A DNA stretch of 64,000 nt from Campylorhamphus procurvoides. Taxonomy: Eukaryota; Chordata; Aves; Passeriformes; Dendrocolaptidae. The position numbers and the translations under genes were made by a program. The stretch spans positions 418,119-482,118 of the forward strand of contig WBMV01008570.1 in the NCBI GenBank assembly GCA_013396655.1, in the 5' to 3' direction. The notes beneath the pieces are model-generated. The model did no database searches. It was not told the origin of the DNA and saw nothing but the letters and a program-made list of their open reading frames with translations. Below are positions 30,257-43,200 of this stretch, one piece after another (position 1 is the stretch's first letter; each line of letters opens with the position of its first letter).

Positions 30257-30655
30257 GTCGCGATCCTTTTTTAGGGAAGAATGGACTGGCAGACTCTCAG
30301 AGGGTGAAACGAGAATGACCGTTTATTGAGGGTAACGGACCACTTATATAGGGTCTGAGGGGGAAGGTTCTGGAACATGGGTGGAGCATGCCCATATAAG
30401 GGAAATGGGGGAGGGACAGAAACCATATAAGGGGATAGTATGAGGGGAGTGCCATAAAAGGAAAGGGTGCATTGCATCAAACATCAGCCAATTGGCAACT
30501 GGGGTACGAATGACCAATAGAGGATCAGGATAAAACAACCAATCAGAACAATCATATAAAAGAACCGTAATTATTCCTAATCTAGTACAATGGATATCTG
30601 TCTAAGCTACCCGAACAATAAAAACTTTTGAAANTCAGCACAAGGGCTAACAAAC
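30257..30655 (-). repeat. Endogenous retrovirus LTR, - orientation, broken by an N
   Basis: Read on the minus strand it has repeated CCAAT-type boxes (ATTGG complements near 30490, 30515 and 30540), TATATAAG (plus-strand 30343-30350) and CAATAAA (30322-30328), followed by a short R/U5 ending near GGATCGCGACA at about 30257. Motif order and flanking bases resemble the LTR at 6.9-7.46 kb. The N at 30634 lies inside or at its 5' side, so the U3 start is not resolved. No retroviral coding sequence is visible. Confidence 0.65.
30634..30634. other. Single-N assembly break in an LTR
   Basis: One N within the 5' portion of the minus-strand LTR. As with the N at 12250 it probably marks a contig join rather than one unknown base. 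Internal proviral sequence or part of the LTR may be missing here. Confidence 0.6.
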
Positions 30656-33600
30656 CCCTTTGGGCTTGTGCCCTGGGACACTGGGTTATACTGCTGGGTT
30701 TTGGTGAGTTGAGAGCAGTTTTCTCTTTGCATCAGTGTATTTATTGTAATATCTTTCATGAAATTGTAACTCTGACTTATAATCTCTCTAGTGGTGGGCC
30801 CATTTCTCCTGCCGGTTTACCTTTAAACCAGCACACTTGTCAACTTCTTTAATTGTAGACTGCTCAAGGATTATTAGATGTGGAGATTTATACACAGTCC
30901 ATGTTGATGGACCATGCTCCACTGAGTGTTTTTGCTTATCCAATCCACACTAGTACTTGACAGTCTTTTCCGCTAATGAAGGATAAAATGGTTCTTAGAA
31001 GGAGAAGGAAAGTCCCTCCTCAGGAGGTACCAAGTTGGCAGCTGAAGTCAGAAGAGAAACTTGTGATAGATGTAAATTCAGCACACATCTGGTGTTGGAT
31101 TGATGGTTAACAATCTGACTTTTCTTGACTCATTGAGTCACTGGCACAAAGAAGGAAGCTGCTGACAGAGTTTTGGTAGAAAGGCTGCTGTAGGCAACTA
31201 CTTTGAAGAGAAGTTTCAGATCTCCTAACCTTTAAGAAATCAGAACCATTTCTTTAAATTGGGGAAAGTAGTCCACATCCATTAGTAGTACAAAATTTAA
31301 CCCTTTTCCTTGTCAATATTTCTTGTTGGTGAGTTTGTCAAGTTTCTGTGTCTGATTGGCGGAGACTTTCAGAGTTGTTTTGTCCATTTGCTTACTCTGA
31401 GACTGTGGACCACAGTTGTGAACTACTGAGGTTTAACTCTATAGTGCTCCGTACTTTAACACTTCAATCTGTTTCAGTTTTTTTCTCTCAGACTATTTTG
31501 GACCTTTTTTACCTGTTTAACTTTTTGAAGCAATTTAAAAAAATTCGGTTAATTTTTGCATTTGAGTAATTCAAGATTGAAATAAACATTCACTATAAAA
31601 TCAGAATATTAATTTAATTTGCCTGCTTGCTACTGATTTTTAAGACTTTTGCTATGGAGAAAGACAATGTCTATTTCACTTGATACTTAAAAATAAAAAA
31701 TCTGGAATTTCAAAGATTTAAGAAACATTGCTGTGAGTTTTACAAAAAGCATTGTGCTAATAAAACAAGGGTTTTAAACACTGTATTTCCGCAGTCAAAT
31801 CTACTGTAGCATCATATTTTCTGTGAAGATACAGATGGTTTTCATGTTCTGTCCAGTATGTGCACCTGTTATTTAACAGTCTGCATCTTTTCAAACTACC
31901 CTGCTGTGGAAATTAACATTCTCCAACAGTAATACTACAAATATATTGAAAATTTTCTTTCTAAGAAGCTTGAATTTTTTGTTTTTAAAGTGGAATACAG
32001 TCATTAATCAAACAAATGCAAGCCATTTCCTATTTCGTCTTTGCTTTTTAGTTCGGATTTACACATTTGACAGTTCCCCTGTACCAAACAGACATCAGCA
32101 TGAATAATGAAGTGTGTCACAGTAAAGTAATGCTTTACAGCACCAACACCAATACAGTACTTTTCCACCTTCCTTGAACCATTTACCACTGTCTTCCCCT
32201 GCACCTTTCTGTAGGCATAGCTGCAATCTAAATGAACATTCTGTGTTATCAAATGGGAGAGTCTTTGTAAATTCTTACTCTACAGAGATAAACAGGCCAC
32301 TCTTCTGATATAAGTGGTGCAAATTGACTGAAAAAAACATCAGTTTCTATTATTTCAGAGGTAGGATTACTCCTTCAATGTTCTTTACTGACATTAGTCC
32401 AAATTGTAAAAATTTCTCAGATTTTAGTCCGGCCAAACTCCTAGTGATGGGCATAGCAGATTTAAGGAGTATTCGTACTAGATATATACTGTAGATTTTC
32501 CATGTGAATTTGGCATAGTAAGGGATATTTAATAAGGAAAGTTCCTGATTTTGGGTAAGCTGAAGGTTGAACCTGTGCCTGTTGCACTTGTTACACTAGA
32601 CTGCTGTGATAATTCAAACAAAAAGAAAATTGAACTCATCTGTATTTGTGTTTTAAATATCCTGTCTGTCAATGAAGCTATATGCCTAATAAATAATAAA
32701 AACATAGATTTGGCAATTAAGAAAATAGCCTGTTTTATTTTGTTGATACATGGCATTAGTCTCAGGAAAGATTTAGCTTCTAAATGCAAAAATTTAAAAG
32801 ACTGAAATTAATTTGTTCTCCTTAATACAGTCATTAATAGATGAGTACAGGGAAGGAACATGTTTTTTGAATCAGCCTATGCTATTCTGAATAGATTATA
32901 AATCACAAGAGGGAGAAACTGAAGATTTTATTAAATATTTAATGCTTTCAGGAATTAGTACAGACTGACTGGTGGGGATCGAAAGGTGGTAGCAGGGGCA
33001 AAAGGAGAGGTAAATACTGCAAATGTAATTACTATTTTGCAAAGGCAGTGGAAAAACATAAATTTACGTGTACATTTAATCTCAACAGTGCACCATGGCA
33101 AAAGGTTTGGGTTGAAGTGCTGAAGTTGTGTGTTTGAAAATTGCCTGTGAGGATTTAATTTAATTTACATTCTTTTATGCATGTTTAATGAGTATTCAAT
33201 CTTATTTTAAAGTATAATAATAAATATGCTAATAAGCTTGGTGTTCTCCCCAAAAGTAATAGAATATCTTATTGCTGTGTTCTGGATTGACACAGTGTGA
33301 ATGCAGGAGTGCATGCACTGTTTATTTAAAAAAACAGTCTGGACACTGCTTATTTGGAGTGAAACTAGGTCTGACACCCTTCAGATCCATGTTTTTTCTA
33401 GTGCTGCACTAGGCACATTTCCTAGCTACAGTGGGATGTCAGTTCCTTTATATCATGAGAGGATGTGAAAAAAACCCAAATAATGTTACTGTATAGAAGC
33501 CGTAGGACATCTGAGGCAATTCTAAGGCCGCTCATCTACAAGTTGGTAGCAAAGGAATGATCTTGCAGGTAGAACTGTAATCTAGGGTATAATCTAGGCT

Positions 33601-36600
33601 GGAGGCTGTTATGCTCCAGTTCTGTGCTGTCACATCCACTCTGGATGCTGTGGGATCAGAGCACAAAGAGCAGCCTGGGAGCTGCTTTGCTTGATGCTGC
33701 TGGCTGAGCTGACTTTTGATCTCTTATTAGAATGCAGGAAGAACCAAAAAAATTGGCAACCTCTTTATTTTTAAACTTTGGATAAATATAGGCCTCTAAT
33801 TTCAGGATGTTACTAAAAAGGGAGAAAAACAGGACTGACAGATTTTTTCACCTGACTGCTTTACCAGTTCCTCAGGATTAGCAGTCCCTAGTCTATTCTT
33901 CAGATTTCTTCTTTCTGTTCCTGAAATAATATAAAATTTGAGGCAATACATTTTTTGTCTTGTGTCTGAAGTTTAAATAGCTGCTCTAGATGAAGAGCTG
34001 AGCAATTAAATAGTTTCTTTAATGTTGTGTATTGTTTTTTTTTAAATTGACATTTAACCATTATCTCTCAAAAATTCCCTTTTTAATAAAAACTTCAATT
34101 TATATGTTATTTACTCATAAAATCCATGGTGTCTCTTCTATAGATTTCAAGTAGCATATGGGAATGCATATACTTCCTTTAACTTCAGTTCAACTGTACA
34201 TATCGACTTTTTTCTCATTGCATTGAACTGTCTAAAAATATCTTTCAGTATTTTCTTCCCTGATTGCATTATTCTCTTATACCCTTAGCACTGCATTTCT
34301 CAGCTGACTGATTTCACAGTTTGTGAAAAGGGTAGAAATTATGAACTGAATCTAACAAGCTCATGTTGTTTCACCAGATTTTACTCTCTGTAGAACAATG
34401 TGAAAAGGATGACCCATTTTCTCCCTTTCCCAGGATTAAAAGACAATGCATCAAGAGTCCCGAAACTATCACTAATTAACAGTGATTTCTGTAGGCCAGA
34501 GATGCTTCTATTGCACCCTTTACAATTTGCTGCTTCTTTGATAAAGACATCCCTACTTTGTTGTAAAATTGAATTACTGACAAAAACAAGGAAGCATGAT
34601 TGAAAGCAACCAAAATTAGTCACTAGTACAGAAATAAATAAGCAAATAAAAATAAATGGTCAATTTGTTTTCAATGATCCAGATCCAGATACACTCTTCG
34701 GCTGACAAGGTCAAAGTTTCATCAGTAGTACTTGGTGCAGTGCACCATCTTCCATTTGTGAAATTCCTCTTACTCTCCTGTTCACATATAACATCAATAA
34801 AGTAAAAGGGTATGTTTCCAGCAGTACTTCCTGTGCCTCATAGAGGTTTTTATGCCTCTATAGCACTGCACTTGTTTTCTATATGAATTTTGATGACAAT
34901 AATACCTTGCAGCCTACAGGAAATGTTGGTGGCTGTTTTATTAACAATTTGGTAATTAGTCTGTAAAGTTGATATTGTTTGTTGTGACCTTTCTTGCATT
35001 AGTGTAAACTGCCTGATATGGGTATCAGTAGCACAGAGCCCAGTATGGACTTCAAGACCCAGCTGAACGCTTGGTGGTTCCATGAGTAGTCTGTTTGAGC
35101 TCTGTAATGATGTCACGTAGTAAGCAGTAGTACTGCTGCTACCTTTTCAGTAGGAGAGACTGTGTGTGAAATTAGGAATATGACACTGGCTTTGTGCTTT
35201 TCCTGATCTAAGACATAATGTGGAAGAGGGAAGAAGGTGGTGTGATGTTTGTATTACTCTGAGGTGTGCAGAACTTCTATGAAATATGTAATAGTTTTGA
35301 ATGAAAGCACTAATCCTTAAGCATATGTTGCTGATGCAATTTGACCTCAGAGCCATGCATATCCTGCCTATGAAAACATTGCAGAGCGAAGTCAGTAAAA
35401 GAGTGAAAAACCTGTTATAGGTAGTATAATTTCTAACATTCACTGTCTCTGTGTTAAACTTCTCACTGTTTTAGATTTCAAATCAGTACTTCATTTCTGC
35501 TTAAACAACAAAAAAAATATACAAAACACTTTTAAATATAGAAAATTACAATTCTCTTGTCCCTTCCATTTTGATTAACCATTATCACCATGAACTTTTC
35601 ACTGGTGATTTGGGCTTGTCAGTACTTTCTGCCTGCAAAAACATAAAGAAAGCATGGTGGAAGGCTTTCTTATCTGTTGATAAGATAATACACCTTCAAA
35701 TACACCTAAAAAAAGTAGGTCAGTTTTTTTTGTCTGAATTTAAAGTGATGGTTTTTCCCCTTCAAGAGTAGCATTTATCTTCATTATGTTGTCCTCTCTC
35801 CTGCTTTGTCCCAGATACATGGGATTTTTGTCCTGGAAGAGATTCTTCTTCATTTTTTGAGGTATGGTGTTTTCAGCTTAAGATCTGTCTCTTCAGACAC
35901 GTATGGTGGGATAGATTAATGCGTATAACCATAGGACCTAAATAAGAGCCCCCACTACAAAAGGGTCTACCTATGAGAGGCCTCCTCTGCTTTAGTATTG
36001 TACTTCGTGGAGGAGCCATGTACATGGTTCCAGCTCTTTAAAAACAATATTCACTGAAGATCAGATTCTGATCCTCATAAATGTTCTTCATAAAATAGAT
36101 ATATATAAATCCTCTTTATTTTATAAACACATATGTTGATGTTTCTTTGTAGGGAAAGGAGCTATGCTATGTTATGAAAAGGATATAAAGATGACTTCTC
36201 AGGGATTTAAATGCAGATGATATGTTTTAGCCTACCATTCTTAATTCCCTGATAGCATACTCTTTGAACAGTAAATATGTGTTTGCATTTCATAGATCCT
36301 TATGCTGTTATACTCTTAAAGTTGCTAGATAAAAGGAAATAAATTGACATTTAAAAGCTTCTGTACCTGGAGAAATAGTTCCAAAATAGCCATTCAAATA
36401 GTTGCTTGTAAGAACAGAACACTGCAAAATGCTTCTGGTGGAGGAGCTGTTTGAGGTTACTTCTCTGTGTCAGCAAATCCTTCAATGTTTATATTCAAAC
36501 AGGGCTTGCAGCCTTTGCTCTTACTGTCACTAAGCTTGCAGAGAAGAAAATAAAAGAGCTGTGGTTTTTTTGTTCTCAGGCAGAATGTATAATTGTATTT

Positions 36601-39600
36601 TTTTGAAAACAATATTCTTTACTTTCCACTTCAGATTGACATTCAAAGCGTGAAGATAGATATTGCATAACATATGCATGTAGATGGGTAGCATTCTGTT
36701 GTCTCATGACTGATCTCTGATAATTTCTATTTTAATTAGTTTTGACTGTTACTGTTATTTCTTCCAATTATTGTTGACCAGACAACATAAATCAAATTTC
36801 TCCCAACAGCAGATCTTTTTGAACTTCAATGTGAGATTTGTCAGTACATAAGAAAAAAGAAAACCTCAACTCCTTGGATTAAAATCCCAAATTCTTTCCA
36901 AAGTTTTACAAATCTAGAGATATCCACACAGATGCTGCTTATTTCTAAGTCTTCTTGATGTAGAGCTGCAGGGAGTATGTGACATATCCTATCAAGTACA
37001 TATTATTGAAATAGTTTCCTTCTATAGTTTGGAAAATGTCATCAATGCTTAGGCAAGAAAACAATAAGAGGGAGATGGCGGAGATAGGAGTAGTTGAGTG
37101 AAAGTAAGATGTGTGGTCCTGTTTCCTAATCAAAGAACATGCCATGAGTAGAGAATTCAATGATACTGAAATTGCAGCATAGATTAAAAAGGGAAAAGAT
37201 ATTCACTCTGGGAAACTATTTGCTAAAAGAGACAGTGAGGCCAAGACCTGGAAAAAATTCAAAAGTCACTTGGCTGTTGTACAAACATAATAATCCACAA
37301 TAACATAAAAAAAAAATGTTTTTCAGGGAAGGTATAAAGATCACTGCTTTAGAATGTGAGTCAATTGATAATTGCCTGAGAGCAGAATGGAATTTCTCAT
37401 TGGAGAAGTTATTCTTCAATTGGCTGTAACAGGGTTTCTCAGACCTCTTTCTTGCAGCATCTACAGTGGGTACATTGTCTGTGTCAGGGTACAGTCTGCA
37501 TAGCTTAGTAACTCATCCTTATTACTAACATTCAGGCCAAAAAGAGCTCTGGGATGATAACTGAAGTATTTATACAAACATTGTTGGATGACACTCTTGC
37601 AAAAAGGCCTCTTAGATGGTTAATCTAGATGCCCATGGTGTTAACTGTGTACTGCTGTGTAACAAAGTACAGCTATCTGCAGTGTTTAACAATCTCCCCA
37701 GGACTGCTCTGTTACCGTGCCACTCCTGTATAATCACAAAATACATAAATGCAGAGAGCCTGATCTTGTCTGGAATCAAGGACATTCAATGTTATCTACT
37801 CCAGAAGGACTTTCAATGTCTTTCCTGTCAGGTAAAAAGCATAGCAGTGGGCACTTTACATTTAGAGAAGGCTGTGGATACAGATTGCAGGATGTCATGG
37901 GGCCACTCCTACCACAGTGTCTTTTCAGTTTCATTTCTGATGGTGAACAGTGCTTAGAACAAGACAAGGTATATCTTATGTACACAACAGAAACTTGCAG
38001 TGTTTTTAAAGAGCAATTTGATTATCGGTTCTTTGGCTGCACCACAGTTCAGACTGCTCAGCCCTGCTAGACAGTCAGGGTAAATACATCAGTCCAGAAG
38101 TTTGTGTTCTCAGTGGAATTTTACTGGACTCCTCTACACAATGAAATTAAAAGGTGCCAGACAGCAGTCTTGGGCACTGAAACTCAGTTCATACTATTAG
38201 ATCATTAGACCTGTGCACACCTTTAATCTGAGACAGTTATCTCCAGGCCAAACTGTTTTTGAAGATGGCAAGAGAATTAGCACAGTTTGAGGAGGATTCC
38301 CAAAAGTCAGCTGGAATGTGATCATCGTGTTTGGAGCACTGAGGGAGTTTAGAAATGGGCTAATTTCACCTGGCTAATTTCAACCAGTTAACTTCAAGTT
38401 TCAGTCCTGTGACAGATCTAAGATGTACAGAAGTTAACAGGATAGAGGCAGACAACCACTTTTGAGTTAGCTTGAGTGTACATATTTGTTCAGGGGAGAC
38501 ATGCCCAGTGTTTTAGTAAAAGGCTAACTAAAATTCCTATGTTCAGAAAGACAAGAAAGAAAGAAATTAATTGCCCTAGAGGCATGACTATGGAGAGATA
38601 TTCCACAGGGAGCAGTTGTCTTCAGAGTCTGAACATCTTCAGGGGAAACCCTTTCATATGTGACACTCAGGATGCAACTTCTACATTTCAAAAAAACTCA
38701 CTCAAAATACTTAATCCAGAAGACTTTTTATACGAACTGGGGCTTTGGTAGTTGTTTTGTTTCTGGTTTATTTGTTTTTTGTTTGTTTGTTTTTTGAGTT
38801 TTTGGTTTAGTTTGTTTTATTTGTTTTATTTTGTGGTTTTTTGCTGGGTGCCTGTTATGCTCCCTGGAATATCAGCAGTGGATTGATTAGAGGTGGTGTA
38901 AACTTTTATTTGATTTCTTTTTGGAAGTACAATCTGTAAAATGTCCAAAAGGAATACCCTATAAACTTTCAGATGATGTGAAAGGGCATGTTTTCCCTTC
39001 TTTTACTTTTGTTATTAGAAAAAAATTGCTGGCCATTCAAGTAATTTGTGCAAGCAATATTTAGGAGGGTGTAAATCTGGTATGTGGTAGTCTGTTTCAT
39101 CTCCTTGTGTCTTTATTATGTCTCTATGTTTGAGTGATAAGTGGCTTTGACAAAGGGAAAAAAGAAAGTTAATCTCATATCAGAATTTAAGCATATACTA
39201 AGAGCTTTGATGAATTAGAATAGGATAACACAGAACAATATCACATTCTCTAGAAATGATTTCACAGGGTGTACACCCCCCAATTCAACAACAGGCAGAG
39301 ATATCCAAACTAACTCTAGAACTGGATTCAGAATTGCTCTGTCAGCACAGTACTACACCCTAATTAATCAGCAGAGAGGAGTTAGGTAAATTAGCTCCAG
39401 CAGCACTGTACTACTGCAACTCCATGTATTCTCAGACACATGTTATCTGAGCTGTGTTGGATCAGGTAAATGTTCCAACTTGTCCAGTACCTGTAACTTC
39501 ATCTAGACTGTATCATGTGAAATATCTGTTGAATGCCTGAATTTGAATGTCACTCTCTTTGGACAAATAACCTAGTTTTGCAAGCAAACATAGGAAAATA

Positions 39601-40029
39601 CAAATACAGTGAAAGGCTTCAGAAGGAGCAAACTCTTTGAATTGAAACAGAAAATGTTTTATTTTCTGAAATCAAATTCAGAGAATTTGTTTATATCATA
39701 TTCTATTTTTATGTGTGAATTTGCTAAAGTGTTTCTTCAGTACTAACATTACCTCATTCTATTCAGATAAAATCTACAACAGAATAACAGCTCTTCATCT
39801 GGCCAAACTGCACTGACTGGCCAAAAGAAAGCATTTTTTGTCTTTTGTCAATAAATAGATCCTGCTGCCATATACCAAATAAAATATTAAGGAAATCCAA
39901 AATAAGAGATTAAGAAAATTCAGAATCTGGTTGGATTATAGCAGCTTCTGAATGTGTAGTGGGACAAAAACAATTTGGAAAGACCATACCTGTTCTAAAC
40001 ACTTTTCAACAACTTCACTTTTCACCCAG
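30656..40029. other. Intergenic, 9.4 kb
   Basis: No gene, RNA or transposon recognised except the TTTG tract at 38752-38845. Two overlapping frames of 113 and 117 codons at 37616-38070 have no domain similarity and ordinary composition. Confidence 0.6.
38752..38845. repeat. (TTTG)n-type low-complexity tract
   Basis: Imperfect TTTG/TTTTG repeat on the plus strand, a counterpart of the tract at 29.5 kb and of the shorter one at 52678-52712. Confidence 0.85.
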
Positions 40030-40222
40030 TAGGTTTTCAGGCACTGTAACAATCTCCTCAAAAAAGTGGTCACAATCCCAAGCCTATCTGAGTTCAAGAT
40101 GTGTTTGGACAACAGTCTTAGGCACATGATGGGACACTTGAGGCTGTCCTGGCAGGGCAGGAGTTGGACTTTGATGATCTTTTTGTGTCCCTTCTAACTC
40201 AGGATATTCTATGATTCAATCC
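40030..40222 (+). repeat. CR1 LINE 3' tail fragment
   Basis: Short plus-strand fragment with the CR1 3' UTR signature: GGACTTTGATGATC, then CCCTTCTAACTCAGGATATT and the terminal TTCTATGATTCAAT. Only the last 200 bases or so are present, a typical 5'-truncated insertion. The left edge is approximate. Confidence 0.85.
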
Positions 40223-43200
40223 TGTAAAACATAAAACCCATCAGACAGAGTTTCAAATTTTTCGTTCTTCATAAATGAGTTATTCTGAGACACACTAGGT
40301 CAGACTGTATCCTTTGTATTTGATCACATTTTGCACTAACGCACGTGGGCATATGTAGATACACTGTACATGAGTTTACATCAGAGGAGACTGATGTATT
40401 TGGTGGACAATACAACACAGTGGTTGTCCTGAAGTATTTTCAGTGTTTTAAGCAACAATTTAAATATTTATTAGAAACTTTCCTTCTTTCTCATGTTGTT
40501 TTATGTTTATGGATATAGTTTCAAACTATCTAGCCATATGGAAAAATTTCAAGTATTTTAACGTGTACTGTTCTAATATGAATTCCAAAAGAAGTCACAC
40601 TTGTGTAATCTGCATGCTTCTACTAACAATTTTGAATATTTTGGCCAATGATTTTTGATTTTAATAGCTGTGTAGAGTGGTTAGAGGGATTAAATTCTCC
40701 CTTCTCTCAGGAAATAGTGGCTCAAGTATAAGTTCAGAACTACTATTCTCTCTGGGAGAAGTGCTGCAGTGTTATCACTTCCCATTTTTGATAGCTAAGA
40801 ATCTAATGAACAGCAGATATTTTGGAAGCAGGAAAAACATCAGTCAGAGCTTGCTCTTTCTTAGGAAGAATCTGTCCACATTACAGGAAGCCATGGGCAA
40901 CCACTTTTTATACGTTACATTGCTTATATAACTTGTTTCATAAATCCTGCTGTCTTCAATGCAGTACTATGACCACAATAATGTTATCACTTGGTTCTTT
41001 TAATGGCTTACAGTTTGACACCTGACAACAAGCAAAACCATAAACAGACATCATTTCATAGGGCAAAAAAAAGCCTGCAGAATTTCTAAAAAAGCATCAT
41101 TTTGTGAAATGGCATCTCTGAAACTGAATCAGGAGCTAAATAGCAGGTTTTGTCTTTTCTAGCATGAGGCAGCATAGTCATCTTTCCTGACAGAGACACA
41201 GGTATGCCCATTTCATTTTGAATGTGATGCCTCTTGTCTTCACATTGTAGGGACTAGCCTTGTGTGAGTTATATGTTGTCTTGGCACTAAAATGCAGCCA
41301 GGGAAAATGCCTTAGAGCAGGACTTCTCCAGGTATTGGACACAACTCACACACTGCAACCTCCACCTTGTTTTCTGTCCTACATGCAAACAATTATGGGG
41401 TCACGCTAATCTGCAGACTAACTGCTTCTGGCACAAGGGATCATGGACAGAGAAAGAGGCCGTAACACTGAGCTGCACAGATACAGGAGGTATGGCCTTC
41501 ACTCTGCTCACATCAGGAAGGCCAAACACTGGATGTGTCTCTGTCCTGCCATTCTGGACAGGCAAGCAAAACCATTACAGTCCTAAGGGTAAATACCAAG
41601 TCAATCAGTACTAGAAGGGCACTGGGAAAGAGTTCTTCTAAGCAAAAATTTCCATAACAATTAACTTCCCTCTTTTTTTTTTTTTTTTTTCCCCTTTGAG
41701 CTTCTTGATAGAGTTTCTGACATCTCCAGAAACAAAACACATGAACTGGTGTGGGGAAATGTAAGAGTCATTAGCCCCAGTACAGGGTTAACACAGCCTA
41801 CTCTTGATGGTCTCAGTGTTGCAGTACTCCTCACATATTGCCACTTAATTCCCTTGCCCATGATATTGTCACAAAAAATTAAAGCCCCCATCCTGCAAGC
41901 ACTTCACGCATGTGGGTAGTCAGAGTTAATCACATGCATGAGTGTTTGCAGGATAGCAGTCTGAGAGATTAAAATCTAGAAAAACAACCATCTAAAATGA
42001 CCTATTTTGAGCCGGAGGAGAAAGGGACTCAACAGAAGTTCTTTATCGTTTACTTGAATATAACACTGTAAAACACACTATGTCTTAAATATTTACAAAA
42101 TGTCTTTCTTTCCTGTACCACCATACCTAAAAACATTGCAGCAACAGCTGAAACATGAAACTGGCACTCTGCCAGAACTTTAAATCTGTTGATGTGGCCG
42201 TGACACTAAAACCCAGACACAGGAACAGCTGTCTGGCACAGGAGTGTCCTGGACTTGTTCGTTCATTGAATTCCAAAGCAACATCTGTAACAAGTTCTGA
42301 AGATTAGGAGTTGTGATTATGGAAAAGCAACACAATGAAAAATAAAACAAAGGTAGGAAAACAAAGAGAGATGCTGTTACTCATTGAATGTCATGCGCTC
42401 AACAGCTTAAACAGCCTTCCTAGCACCTGCCTCATTAATAGGTTTGAAGAAGAGGGCTGTGACTGGACCCTTCTTTTTTGCAGCAGTTTGCTTGCAAATC
42501 AGATGTACTGGATTAAAAAAAAAAAAAAGGATTGCTGTTTATCCTGCTTTGTTTGAAGGGTAAGTACTAAACAGATGCCCTCCTTAAATTATTTCTTTCT
42601 CTTTATATATATTTATATATTCAAGTAAATGGCAAGGTGTTTTGAGGCCTGCCATTGCATTTCCTACATCTTGCTAAATATGTTACACTATGTTGCTAAA
42701 CAGAACACCATGTGGCTGGAAAGAAATCAGGGAGTGGATGTGTTTCCAAGCAATTGCCAAATTTCTTTTTTTCCCCACTATATCATTCCTTTTGAAATAA
42801 AGCTTCACTTTCCATGCTTCTTTTAGACTAATTTGATCTGACATCTTTAAGGCCCATCACTTGACACATGTGAAGATGGAAATGTGACACTCATTATGAA
42901 CAGTTAATTATGATGGCTGATATAAATTCTCCCGCCCCCACTTTCACAAGAAAGGCACAAAACCAGAGTAATCCACTATCTGAGAGGGGCTGTGGTGAGA
43001 TAGAATTCATATTCTTGTCCAAATTTATGCATATTTAAACCAACTGCAAATTCTTTATTCAGGCTGTGCAAGTGATGGGGCTCTGGGGGCCCACAGGAGT
43101 ACGACACACTGTGTTTTAACTTAGAAGTAACCTTATATGTTTAGGAAAAAAGATAAATGTAAGCTCTTTGAATGACCTTAAATTACCACCATTTTCAGCT

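Noticed and set aside
37616..38070. Two overlapping frames of 113 and 117 codons
   Set aside because: No recognisable domain, no splice or promoter context; both frames being open at once argues for chance.
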